From: Moheibacter sediminis
Lineage (GTDB): Bacteria > Bacteroidota > Bacteroidia > Flavobacteriales > Weeksellaceae
DNA length: 64,000 nt
Assembly (NCBI RefSeq): GCF_900176425.1
Contig: NZ_FWXS01000012.1
Span: 46,848-110,847 of the forward strand
Reading direction: 5' to 3'
Part shown: piece after piece, positions 24,744 through 32,442 of the stretch
How the letters are laid out: each line of letters begins with the position of its first letter
Position numbering within the stretch: position 1 is the first letter of the stretch
Notes under the pieces: model-generated
The model's database searches: none
The model's input: the letters and a program-made list of their open reading frames with translations, nothing else
What the model was told of the DNA's origin: nothing
Translations under genes and position numbers: made by a program

Positions 24744-26070
24744 AAAAAGGGTCAGCTTTCTCGTTGAGGGAGAAGACCAAAACGGAGCATCAAATCTGCC
24801 GGATAATAAAAAGAGCAATAAGGATAAGCTCAAAAAGCCAATCATATTCCTTTTGATGGGCGTGGTATTTCTCGGCTGTATGTACCTCATATTTAAACCG
24901 TCGAAAGATAAAAAGGCGGTCGAAAATATCGGGCTGAACGATGCCGTACCGCAGGCTACCGGAGCAGGGATGCCCGATGATAAAAGCAAGGCGTATGAGC
25001 AGGAAATGCTCGAACGCAAAGAGCAGGAAAAGCGCAATGCACTGACCACGCTTTCTGATTATTGGAATACTGAAGATACTGCATCTGCTGACAATGAAGA
25101 AAGTTTACCTGAAGAAGACGAAGAAAGCAACGGCTTTGGGGGTGGTGGCAGAAAATCGGGACGAAACGGAAATTCTGCATTGAATAGTTACCGTAATGCA
25201 CAAAGCACACTGGGTTCATTCTATCAGGACAACAATTCGGAAACAATGGAATTGCGTAAGCAAGTGGACGAACTAAAAGCAAAGTTGTCGGAAAAAGATG
25301 TACCACCTGTGGCCACCGTTGACGACCAACTCAAATTAATGGAGAAATCCTATGAAATGGCAGCAAAGTATCTTCCCCAAAATGCCAATACCGGAAACGC
25401 TGCTCCTGCCATCGGTGCAACTCCTGCTGCTGCGGGTGCTAACCAAAAAGAGCAATTTGTATCGTTCACACCAACAAGAAAGAACATTGTATCAGCCTTG
25501 TACCGTGAACCGTCGGACAGTGCCTTTGCAGCCGATTGGAGCCAAACAAAAAACAGGGGGTTCTATACCGCAGGTTCTACTGAAGAGGTGGTACAGCCTA
25601 AAAACAGTATCAAAGCCTGTGTACACGAAGCCCAAACGGTAGTTGGCGAAACGGGTGTGCGTTTACGCCTGTTAGAGCCTGCCAAAACCCCGCAACGTAC
25701 CATCCCCAAAGGAACAATTGTAACGGCTAATGCCAAATTTCAGAATGGCAGGTTACAATTAAAAGTTACTTCGGTAGAACTGGAGGGCAATATCATCCCG
25801 GTAGATATTACTATTTATGATTTGGACGGACAGCAAGGTTTATATGTTCCGTATTCGCCTGAAAGAAATGCGGTTACGGACATTGTAGCCAATATGGGCA
25901 ATGCCACAGGTTCGAGCTTCAGTATGAGTTCTACTCCTGGACAGCAAATTACTTCTGACCTAAGTAAAAGTGCAGTGCAAGGTATTTCGGGCTATTTCGC
26001 TAAGAAAGTAAGAACGCCAAAGGTTGCACTCAAAGCAGGCTATCAGGTCTTTCTTGTATCTAAAAAATAA
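24730..26070 (+). CDS. traM: TraM, VirB10-like channel protein
   Basis: The 446-residue protein has one membrane helix (residues 36-54, PIIFLLMGVVFLGCMYLIF) and a long low-complexity linker rich in Glu, Asn, Gly and Ala. A C-terminal periplasmic domain follows, containing IPKGTIVTANAKFQNGRLQL and RNAVTDIVANMG. This is the VirB10/TrbI arrangement, bridging inner and outer membranes. The 14-bp overlap with traL and the 24-bp gap to traN support operon membership. Confidence 0.92.
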   Translation: MKENEKRVSFLVEGEDQNGASNLPDNKKSNKDKLKKPIIFLLMGVVFLGCMYLIFKPSKDKKAVENIGLNDAVPQATGAGMPDDKSKAYEQEMLERKEQEKRNALTTLSDYWNTEDTASADNEESLPEEDEESNGFGGGGRKSGRNGNSALNSYRNAQSTLGSFYQDNNSETMELRKQVDELKAKLSEKDVPPVATVDDQLKLMEKSYEMAAKYLPQNANTGNAAPAIGATPAAAGANQKEQFVSFTPTRKNIVSALYREPSDSAFAADWSQTKNRGFYTAGSTEEVVQPKNSIKACVHEAQTVVGETGVRLRLLEPAKTPQRTIPKGTIVTANAKFQNGRLQLKVTSVELEGNIIPVDITIYDLDGQQGLYVPYSPERNAVTDIVANMGNATGSSFSMSSTPGQQITSDLSKSAVQGISGYFAKKVRTPKVALKAGYQVFLVSKK

Positions 26071-26094
26071 TGTTGAACTCAAATAAATAAAACA

Positions 26095-26988
26095 ATGAAA
26101 AATCATTTAAAAACCTTTTGGGCTATTGCCCTTATACTCGGCTTTGCTGCACAATCTAATGCACAGGACAGCATCAGAACACCACTTGCATTGGGCAAGA
26201 TAGAGCCGTACCGTATGGAAGTTACCTACGATAAAACCTCGCACCTGATTTTCCCGACTGCCATTCGTTACGTGGATTTGGGCAGCGAATACCTTATTGC
26301 AGGGAAAGCCGAAGATGCGGAAAACGTGTTGCGTGTAAAAGCATCTGTAAGGGACTTTGAGCCGGAAACGAATTTTTCCGTTATTACGAATGACGGACGT
26401 TTTTATAGTTTCAACGTGTATTACAGTTCCTACCCGGAGGCAATGAGCTATGACCTGCTCACGATGCAAAAAGCGGTGGATAAAGCCAAAGGTAACGATG
26501 TGCTTTTTGAAGAACTGGGCAACAATTCGCCGTCACTGGCAGGCTTGCTTTTGGAAACCATTTACAAGAAAGACAAACGCATTGTAAAGCATATCGGTGC
26601 TAAGAGTTTCGGCATTCAGTTTATCCTAAAAGGGATTTACATACATAACGGCAAATACTATTTCCATACTGAATTGAGAAACCGTGCCAATGTTCCTTTC
26701 GAGATTGATTTCATCAATTTCAAAGTAGTGGATAAAAAGGTAGCTAAACGCACCGTAGTCCAGGAACGCCCTTTAACTCCTTTGAGAACTTACAAGCCAT
26801 TGGACGGTATTTCCGGGAAATCGACCGAACAAAATGTGTTCCTGTTAGACCAGTTTACCATTGCCGATGATAAGGTACTGCTGATTGAGATTTTCGAGAA
26901 AAACGGTGGCAGGCATCAAACATTGCACGTCGAAAATTCCGATTTAATCAAAGCCCGTTTGATTGACGATATGCACCTGAAATTTTAA
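26095..26988 (+). CDS. traN: TraN, VirB9-like conjugation protein
   Basis: The 297-residue secreted protein has a signal peptide ending AQSNAQ (about residue 23) and a beta-rich body. The opening YDKTSHLIFPTAIRYVDLGS is typical of Bacteroidota TraN (DUF4138). It probably forms the outer-membrane core with TraO, similar to VirB9. Separated by 20 bp from traO. Confidence 0.92.
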   Translation: MKNHLKTFWAIALILGFAAQSNAQDSIRTPLALGKIEPYRMEVTYDKTSHLIFPTAIRYVDLGSEYLIAGKAEDAENVLRVKASVRDFEPETNFSVITNDGRFYSFNVYYSSYPEAMSYDLLTMQKAVDKAKGNDVLFEELGNNSPSLAGLLLETIYKKDKRIVKHIGAKSFGIQFILKGIYIHNGKYYFHTELRNRANVPFEIDFINFKVVDKKVAKRTVVQERPLTPLRTYKPLDGISGKSTEQNVFLLDQFTIADDKVLLIEIFEKNGGRHQTLHVENSDLIKARLIDDMHLKF

Positions 26989-27008
26989 TAACCCTTTAAA
27001 GCAAGAAT

Positions 27009-27569
27009 ATGAAAAAGTATATCTATACCGTGCTGTTTGTCCTGATAGGCATCACGGCTGCACAGGCGCAAAGAATGCTGCCGAAGCAGAAAGGATTGGA
27101 AATAAGTGCAGGTGTATTGTCCGATGATAAGATTGGCAATGATTACTACATCAGCGCAGCAATGACGGTAAACGGTAAGAATGGTAACTATCAGCTTTGG
27201 GCGTTGGAATATACCCACCAGTACCACGGGTATAAAGACCTCCGCATACCGCAGGAAACCTATTCCGCAGAGGGCGGTTACAGCTTCTTTTTGTTGGGCG
27301 ATGCCCGTAAGAACATCACGCTGAATTTCGCCGTAACAGGTGTGGTCGGTTACGAAACCATCAACCGGGGCGAAACAATGTTGTACGACGGTGCGAAGAT
27401 ATTGAGCGAAGATAATTTTATCTACGGTGCAGGCGGTCGCCTCACTTTTGAAACGTACCTGTCCGACCGTTTTGTATTAGTCCTGCAAGGGCGTACAAAA
27501 ATCCTTTGGGGTACGGATTTACAACAGTTCCGACCGTCAGCAGGTGTGGGATTAAGGTTTAACTTTTAA
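27009..27569 (+). CDS. traO: TraO, outer-membrane conjugation protein
   Basis: The 186-residue protein has a signal peptide (YIYTVLFVLIGITAAQAQ) and alternating beta-strand sequence ending in an aromatic residue (LRFNF), as in outer-membrane barrels. It matches TraO of CTn elements by size and position after traN. The next gene begins 12 bp later. The traP primase found in some relatives is missing. Confidence 0.9.
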   Translation: MKKYIYTVLFVLIGITAAQAQRMLPKQKGLEISAGVLSDDKIGNDYYISAAMTVNGKNGNYQLWALEYTHQYHGYKDLRIPQETYSAEGGYSFFLLGDARKNITLNFAVTGVVGYETINRGETMLYDGAKILSEDNFIYGAGGRLTFETYLSDRFVLVLQGRTKILWGTDLQQFRPSAGVGLRFNF

Positions 27570-27581
27570 AACGTAAAAACG

Positions 27582-28031
27582 ATGATAGCAATATTCAATA
27601 AATTCAGAACGGGGCTACTGCCACTATATGTATTCCTGACAATCCTCACAGCTTCGGTTACGTTGGTATCTTGCAGCAAAGATGATGACCTCGAAATACA
27701 GAACAATTTTCCTTTCGAGGTCAATGTAATGCCAGTGCCTAAAGATGTTGCAAACGGGCAGACCGTAGAAATACGCATTACCATACAGCGTACAGGCAAT
27801 TACAGCAATACGCAGTATTTCCTCCGTTACTTTCAATTTGACGGGCAGGGAACATTGCAATACTACAACGAACCGCCGTATCAGCCCAATGACCTGTACC
27901 AATTACCAACGGAGCAGTTCAGGCTGTACTACACTTCAACGTCTGCCGTTTCACAGTCTTTTGACGTTTGGATTTCGGACAGCTTCGGGAATGAAAAGCA
28001 GATAACTTTTCAGTTTAACAGCAGCGATTAA
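27582..28031 (+). CDS. traQ: TraQ (DUF3872) lipoprotein
   Basis: The 149-residue protein has a lipoprotein signal (LTASVTLVSCSKDDD; lipid-modified Cys about residue 32) and a small beta-sandwich-like body (FPFEVNVMPVPKDV through FQFNSSD). The DUF3872 family corresponds to TraQ in Bacteroidota ICEs. Last gene of the mating-channel operon; a strong terminator follows 21 bp after its stop. Confidence 0.85.
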   Translation: MIAIFNKFRTGLLPLYVFLTILTASVTLVSCSKDDDLEIQNNFPFEVNVMPVPKDVANGQTVEIRITIQRTGNYSNTQYFLRYFQFDGQGTLQYYNEPPYQPNDLYQLPTEQFRLYYTSTSAVSQSFDVWISDSFGNEKQITFQFNSSD

Positions 28032-28052
28032 GAGCAGTATTTCAATTCAAAA

Positions 28053-28090
28053 AAAAACGGCTTATCTGATTGGTAAGCCGTTTTTAATTT
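28053..28090 (+). terminator. Intrinsic terminator of the tra operon
   Basis: AAAAACGGCTTA (28054-28065) pairs with TAAGCCGTTTTT (28074-28085), followed by AATTTT. It begins 22 bp after the traQ stop. The A-rich 5' side could allow bidirectional use. Confidence 0.85.
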
Positions 28091-28179
28091 TCAGCCGGGC
28101 AGTGTATTTCAAAAGAAATAATTTCTTATCCTTGTAATCTATTTCAGTGTTGAGTAAGGTTTTATTTCCATAAACAATG

Positions 28180-28215
28180 AAAGAGGCTTGCCTTTTGGGG
28201 TAAGCCTCTTTCGCA
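28180..28215 (+). terminator. Second hairpin between traQ and the small membrane protein
   Basis: AAAGAGGCTT (28180-28189) pairs with AAGCCTCTTT (28202-28211) around a 12-base loop. T-rich flank is weak, so it may be a backup terminator or an mRNA structure. The rest of 28091-28290 shows no gene. Confidence 0.55.
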
Positions 28216-28290
28216 TTTAATTCACATCGTTTACAGGCTGAAACAAATATTTTTCGTAAATTCAAACAGTGGAAATAAAGTGTTTTTGTT

Positions 28291-28566
28291 ATGGTCGCAT
28301 CATTGGTTATAGGTATCATATTTTTGGTTGCAGGCTTGGGACTTCGTTACTGGATTAACCGCAGGAAGTTTTACAGGCGCAGCCCTATGGGAGCAGAGGG
28401 TTTCTCATCTTATGAAAGTTCGGTTTTCATTAAATTAATTGAAAAGATTGGCAAATGGGCAGCTTACGCCTTGATTATATTTGGGCTATTGTCTCTTTGG
28501 GTTTATTCCCGAGAGAAGAAAGAAGATAAGGAACAACAAAATGTGAAAATACAAAAACCTGTATAG
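28291..28566 (+). CDS. Small two-helix membrane protein of ICEs
   Basis: The 91-residue protein has membrane helices at residues 2-20 and 52-70 and a conserved-looking RRKFYRRSPMGAEGFSSYE loop. Related small proteins sit after the tra genes in Bacteroidota ICEs and are often misnamed molybdenum ABC transporter permease; no transporter features are visible. Function unknown. It precedes the TIGR02391 gene by 25 bp. Confidence 0.65.
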   Translation: MVASLVIGIIFLVAGLGLRYWINRRKFYRRSPMGAEGFSSYESSVFIKLIEKIGKWAAYALIIFGLLSLWVYSREKKEDKEQQNVKIQKPV

Positions 28567-28591
28567 GTAGTTTTAAAAGAGAAATTATAAA

Positions 28592-29392
28592 ATGACAAAA
28601 TCTTTCGATGACATAACCCTACGAAATATATCAGATATTATTTCAAATATACTAACACATACAAAAATTACAGAACATTTATCTGGTGCTGGCATTTCTC
28701 AATCTCAATTCGGTACTAACAAAACAGATAGACTATTTTATGCTTTAAAAGAAAGACAAGTTCAAGATAGGTGTGGAAATAATGTTTTAGCGTTCGTTGT
28801 CAGACTGTTAAATCCAAAGCGATACAATTCAGAAGATGAATTTGAAAAGGATAGAACCACTATCAATGAGAAACTGGTTTATGAAGGAATAGAAATTGAT
28901 AAAGCTGGACAACCACGGCAAGTTGACAGAGCTAAAACCATTTCAGAAGCTAAAAGTAGGTCACTAAAAATAAAAGAAAAAGTACACGGTATTGGGGTTC
29001 ATTCAGAAATTTTGCCTTACTGTGAGGCTGAATGGTTAAAGGAAAACTATTTTCACGCTATACTCGAGATTACAAAAAGTGTGGCGGAAAGGCTTAGGCA
29101 AAAAAGTGGCTATACTTCAGACGGAGCAGATTTAGTTGATGACTGTTTTGCTTTGGGAAAAGACAAAAGACCTATGCTTGCTTTTAATACTCTGAATAAT
29201 CCAAGCGAGGAAAGTGAACATAAAGGCTTCGGAAACTTCTGTAAAGGATTTTTTTCTATGTACAGAAACCCAAAAGCGCACAATCCGAAAATATTAGAGG
29301 ATACCCAACTCTCACAAATGACGGAAGTATTGGTTGTAGCAACAATAATCCATAACAAACTTGACAACACTTATAGGACAGGACTTAAGTAA
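28592..29392 (+). CDS. TIGR02391-family protein (HEPN-like, putative abortive infection)
   Basis: The 266-residue protein has an N-terminal helical domain and a C-terminal TIGR02391/Hypoth_Ymh domain (about 145-262: YFHAILEITKSVAERLR through LVVATIIHN). The sequence FSMYRNPKAHN contains an R-x4-H motif, as in the active site of HEPN ribonucleases. Proteins of this family are common in defence islands, so an RNase-based anti-phage or toxin role is plausible but inferred. A terminator follows at once. Base use is AT-richer than the tra genes, suggesting separate acquisition. Confidence 0.75.
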   Translation: MTKSFDDITLRNISDIISNILTHTKITEHLSGAGISQSQFGTNKTDRLFYALKERQVQDRCGNNVLAFVVRLLNPKRYNSEDEFEKDRTTINEKLVYEGIEIDKAGQPRQVDRAKTISEAKSRSLKIKEKVHGIGVHSEILPYCEAEWLKENYFHAILEITKSVAERLRQKSGYTSDGADLVDDCFALGKDKRPMLAFNTLNNPSEESEHKGFGNFCKGFFSMYRNPKAHNPKILEDTQLSQMTEVLVVATIIHNKLDNTYRTGLK

Positions 29393-29397
29393 TAAGC

Positions 29398-29430
29398 AAA
29401 TCGGATAGTCGAAAAGGTTATCCGATTTTT
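29398..29430 (+). terminator. Terminator after the TIGR02391 gene
   Basis: AATCGGATA pairs with TATCCGATT around an 11-base loop, followed by TTTTT. It starts 6 bp after the stop codon at 29392. Confidence 0.85.
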
Positions 29431-29452
29431 TATTTATACAGAATAGTAAACC

Positions 29453-29485
29453 GCCAAACACTGCCTATCAAAGCCAAACCCTGCA
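29453..29485 (+). promoter_or_regulatory. ICE bipartite repeat, copy 5 (upstream of excisionase-like genes)
   Basis: GCCAAACACTGCC (29453-29465), 7 bp, then GCCAAACCCTGCA (29473-29485): 20-bp period. It lies 63 bp before the start at 29548, the same distance class as copy 1 from mobC. GCCTTTATAAATTC follows 23 bp after the second unit, near a TAAATTCG promoter-like core (29515-29522). Confidence 0.6.
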
Positions 29486-29547
29486 ACATTCCCCAACGCA
29501 GCAATAAGCCTTTATAAATTCGACTTCCACGCAAAATTGAGCACACA

Positions 29548-29859
29548 ATGGAAGTTATCGCAATACAAAAGTCCGTACTGGAGGGAATGAAAAACGAGTT
29601 GAAAGCACTTTTGGAACTGACCGAAAATGCCACGAAAAAGTACACGCCGATTTTCGCACAAGAGCAATGGCTCGATAACCAGGAAGTGTGCCTGATGATG
29701 AACATTACCAAACGGACTTTGCAGACATATAAGGATAAAGGGTTATTACCTTATTCCCGATTGAACCGTAAGAATTATTATAAACGCTCGGATGTGCAGG
29801 CTTTGCTCGAAGTCGGACATCCGTACAATACCGCTGAAAATGGATTTATTGACAAATGA
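29548..29859 (+). CDS. Excisionase-like helix-turn-helix protein 1
   Basis: The 103-residue protein has an N-terminal helix and a MerR/excisionase-type HTH (residues 40-92: LDNQEVCLMMNITKRTLQTYKDKGLLPYSRLNRKNYYKRSDV). Pairs of such proteins are typical of Bacteroidota ICEs and may control excision or transcription. Its 3' end overlaps the next HTH gene by 20 bp. It is directly downstream of a bipartite ICE repeat. Confidence 0.85.
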   Translation: MEVIAIQKSVLEGMKNELKALLELTENATKKYTPIFAQEQWLDNQEVCLMMNITKRTLQTYKDKGLLPYSRLNRKNYYKRSDVQALLEVGHPYNTAENGFIDK

Positions 29860-30139
29860 CAATGAGGAAATCATCGCCCACAGGGAAATAATTACACAGC
29901 TGCACAGCCGTATTAAAAGCATATTGGAAAATTACCGTCCTGTAATGAATGGAGAAATATATCTGTCGGGCGAAGATGTGTGCAAACTGTTACATATCAG
30001 CAAAAGGACTTTGCAGCAATACCGGGATGATAATATCCTGCCGTATATACAGATTGGTGGTAAGATTATTTACAAGGAAAGCGATATTCTGACCATACTG
30101 GAGCAAAATTACATTTCAAATAGAACAGATTTATTGTAG
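29840..30139 (+). CDS. Excisionase-like helix-turn-helix protein 2
   Basis: The 99-residue protein is homologous in layout to its upstream neighbour: an N-terminal helix, then LSGEDVCKLLHISKRTLQQYRDDNILPYIQIGGKIIYKESDI (HTH_17 type). I chose the ATG at 29840 (MDLLTNDNEE); an in-frame upstream ATG at 29792 would sit deep inside the previous gene. Probably a paralogous Xis or regulator made in coupled translation with protein 1. Confidence 0.85.
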   Translation: MDLLTNDNEEIIAHREIITQLHSRIKSILENYRPVMNGEIYLSGEDVCKLLHISKRTLQQYRDDNILPYIQIGGKIIYKESDILTILEQNYISNRTDLL

Positions 30140-30180
30140 CCTTTTTCGTTATATATGCTGTCAAAAAGAAACGAGTTTAG

Positions 30181-30188
30181 TATCTTTG
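30181..30188 (+). promoter_or_regulatory. Bacteroidota promoter core TATCTTTG
   Basis: A perfect TAnnTTTG core 42 bp after the HTH gene pair. A clear TTG -33 element is not visible at the usual distance. Transcription would start near 30195 and run into the structured leader. Confidence 0.45.
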
Positions 30189-30194
30189 CTGCTG

Positions 30195-30380
30195 AAAATA
30201 TAGAAAATACTTAAAGTGTTTTTGCTTTAGGTCCCACATTGAAAACTGGTAATTTTTAGACAACGGGACAGATAAGTAAGAACGCTCACGTCAAAGGCGT
30301 GGGCGCTCGCTTATTCGTTGTCGGGTATACCAGTACCTCAGTGTGCGGTAAGTGTGGGAGCCTGCGCTTCTTTTTTGTGC
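30195..30380 (+). ncRNA. Long structured leader or small RNA with terminator-like end
   Basis: Nested complementary pairs span 30229-30363: AGGTCCCACA (30229) with TGTGGGAGCCT (30353), or alternatively CACATTG (30235) with CAGTGTG (30339); ACTGGTA (30245) with TACCAGT (30328); GACAACG (30259) with CGTTGTC (30316); TAAG (30277) with CTTA (30310); and CACG with CGTG at the tip. A TTCTTTTTTG run follows at 30368. The first two pairings are mutually exclusive, as in an attenuator. It may be a trans-acting RNA or control the receiver gene that starts at 30410. Confidence 0.6.
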
Positions 30381-30409
30381 AGAACTACGTAAACTCAAAA
30401 AGTAGTAAT

Positions 30410-30859
30410 ATGGAAACTGGTACAGCACAAAAAAGAATTACCCTCGCCTTTATCAATAATAAAAGCCTGATTTTAGATGTTATTTGCAATGAACTTGTTG
30501 CTTCAGGTACTAAAGTATTGTTTCGTTCAGAAAATATTGATGTAGGACTATCTCAATTGTCAGTATTAAAAGAGCTTCCGAAAGTTTGTATGATTGACCT
30601 TGATTTTTACGGCAAGAATGTGCTGGCACAACTTCAAAAATTAAGGATACAATATCCAACTATTAAACTGATTGCTCATAGTGATATTGATGCAGAAAAA
30701 GCCGTAAAACCTCTTTTAGAAATTGGTTTTTCTGGTTATCTGTTTATTGGTAGCGATGCAGACGATTTTAGAAAAGCCGTTGAAGTTGTTGTCAATGACG
30801 GAAGATATTTTAGTATGGGAGTAGCTAAAATTGCACAGGAATATTTTACTAATAACTAA
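30410..30859 (+). CDS. Stand-alone response-regulator receiver domain
   Basis: The 149-residue protein is a single CheY-like receiver fold: KRITLAFINNKSLILDVI, then the phosphoacceptor strand VCMIDLDFYG (Asp near residue 58) and GFSGYLFIGSDADDFRKAV. No DNA-binding output domain follows. I chose the ATG at 30410; an open frame reaches back to 30299, but through the structured RNA. No histidine kinase is in the window. Its stop overlaps that of the convergent abiH gene. The element may use it to sense host or growth signals. Confidence 0.75.
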   Translation: METGTAQKRITLAFINNKSLILDVICNELVASGTKVLFRSENIDVGLSQLSVLKELPKVCMIDLDFYGKNVLAQLQKLRIQYPTIKLIAHSDIDAEKAVKPLLEIGFSGYLFIGSDADDFRKAVEVVVNDGRYFSMGVAKIAQEYFTNN

Positions 30860-31836
30860 GATTGCTTTTTTAAATCTGTAATTTTTATTTGGACAATATT
30901 GTTGTTATTTATTCCAAGTTGCGAAAGTGTTTCTTTATGTGCTTGCTTTTCAAGCTCACTGTAATACGAAACACTCCAAATTACATTTTTATTTAGTTTG
31001 GCTTTTAATACCTCAAAATATTTTAAATCTACTTCTGAGATTGAATGCCCAAATACAATGACTTTTTCAACTTCTGTAAGATTGTTAAAAAAACCGATAT
31101 TGTTTTCTATGATTGAAGCTGTATTTTTAAAAGCCTTTGTATAATAAGATAGTATTTCTTGTTTGGCACTTTCATAAGAAAAGTCATATTCATCAGCCTT
31201 ATGCTCACGCCATTCGTATAATTCTTCCTCGCTTAATCCTTGTGGTGGTTCTTCTTCTTTCTCATCAAAATTTGCAGGGTCAGTTCCGTGTCCTAAAATA
31301 AGAGTACAATTATCTATATCTGCTCTGTTATGAATATAGGTTATTCGTTCTTCGGGAATGCCATAGCTTTCCTGTAGTGTCTTAGTATAATTAAAATTTA
31401 AAAAATGGCTATCATCTTCTAAGTCAATTAGCACATCATCAGAAATGCTTTCGTATTTGACTTCAAGAATAAACTTATTAAAGTCGCTAATTAGAGTGGT
31501 CGTTAAATCCTTAATGATTTCTTCCATCTCTATCTGATAACTATGCCAATCTCTATCTCGAAAATCTTCAGCACCAGGGCGAGCAATTAAGTCGGAATTA
31601 TCGTCCAATACCGATAAATAATCCAAGTCAGCTAAGGCTTGCTCAAATCTTGACCATAACGCATACTCTTCATCTGTCAATTCAGGATTTGTAATATCAG
31701 GAAGTCCATAATAATTTAATAAGAGTTCATAAACCTCACTATTATTTTCAGCCAAGTAGTTTGCAAAACTTTGATACCTTGTGTCTAATTTATGATGGAT
31801 GTCAAATCCATTACCAATAATGTATAATGTTTTCAT
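30856..31836 (-). CDS. abiH: AbiH-family abortive infection protein
   Basis: The 326-residue protein starts MKTLYIIGNGFDIHHKLDT, the signature of AbiH proteins (GNGFD-x-x-H). It continues with the FLNFNYTKTLQ and VIFGHSISEVDLKYF motifs of the same family. AbiH was described from lactococcal plasmids as a phage abortive-infection protein; its biochemical activity is unclear. It is the last gene of a minus-strand operon with a GIY-YIG and a RES-domain gene, 30 bp downstream of the former. Confidence 0.88.
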   Translation of the reverse strand: MKTLYIIGNGFDIHHKLDTRYQSFANYLAENNSEVYELLLNYYGLPDITNPELTDEEYALWSRFEQALADLDYLSVLDDNSDLIARPGAEDFRDRDWHSYQIEMEEIIKDLTTTLISDFNKFILEVKYESISDDVLIDLEDDSHFLNFNYTKTLQESYGIPEERITYIHNRADIDNCTLILGHGTDPANFDEKEEEPPQGLSEEELYEWREHKADEYDFSYESAKQEILSYYTKAFKNTASIIENNIGFFNNLTEVEKVIVFGHSISEVDLKYFEVLKAKLNKNVIWSVSYYSELEKQAHKETLSQLGINNNNIVQIKITDLKKQS

Positions 31837-31866
31837 TACTTCAGTTGTTTAATTTATTTTTTGGGA

Positions 31867-32442
31867 TTATAAACCACTTCGTTTTCCAAATATTGGGTTG
31901 AGCTTATCCCAAAACTGCTGTTCAAGAATTTCGACAATGAAACGCTCAATAATTTCATTGCTTTCTGAAATGACTTCGTATGCAAAAATATTCAAATCAT
32001 ATTCTAAACAATTGTCCCACTTGCATAAATGCAAACTATAAACCCGAGTTCCTTCTGTGCCAAGATGGTTCTTAATTCTTGTCTTGAAATCAGTCGTTGA
32101 GCTTCCAACATATAATATATCTGTCGAAGTTTTGTTGTACCGGGAAAGATTAACTCGGTCTTTGTTCTTCACTTTTAATTTATTAGCTGATTGATAATCT
32201 TCAAAATATTCAATCAGTGTGCTTAAAATTTTCGGGGATTTTATCTGAATGATGTAAATGAGTGGGTTGTCACTTTTAGGGATTTTATGCAGAAAATTTG
32301 AAAGCGTTTCCCTATCTCTATATTCCGATGAATGAAAGGAAATTTCACAGAACGGTCTAATTGTTATTTTTGAAATTTTCTTAGCTATATTCAGTGCAAA
32401 CTCCTCAGATTGCTTTACAATATGTTCACTGTCAATTTTCAT
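31867..32442 (-). CDS. GIY-YIG nuclease-like protein
   Basis: The 191-residue protein has an N-terminal mixed domain. A C-terminal GIY-YIG-like module follows: DILYVGSSTTDFKTRIKNHLG (about 109-129) and VEILEQQFWDKLNPIFGK, where Tyr, Arg and Glu could form the active site. The first strand reads LYVG rather than GIY, so catalytic competence is not assured. It starts on the last base of the RES gene stop (TAATG), hence tight translational coupling, and precedes abiH by 30 bp. Confidence 0.75.
   Translation of the reverse strand: MKIDSEHIVKQSEEFALNIAKKISKITIRPFCEISFHSSEYRDRETLSNFLHKIPKSDNPLIYIIQIKSPKILSTLIEYFEDYQSANKLKVKNKDRVNLSRYNKTSTDILYVGSSTTDFKTRIKNHLGTEGTRVYSLHLCKWDNCLEYDLNIFAYEVISESNEIIERFIVEILEQQFWDKLNPIFGKRSGL

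Noticed and set aside
30195..30380. Retron-type msr/msd RNA
   Set aside because: The long hairpin with complementary ends is suggestive, but no reverse transcriptase gene is nearby.
30299..30409. N-terminal extension of the receiver protein
   Set aside because: The extension is encoded by the structured RNA and its terminator-like end; the receiver fold starts right after the ATG at 30410.
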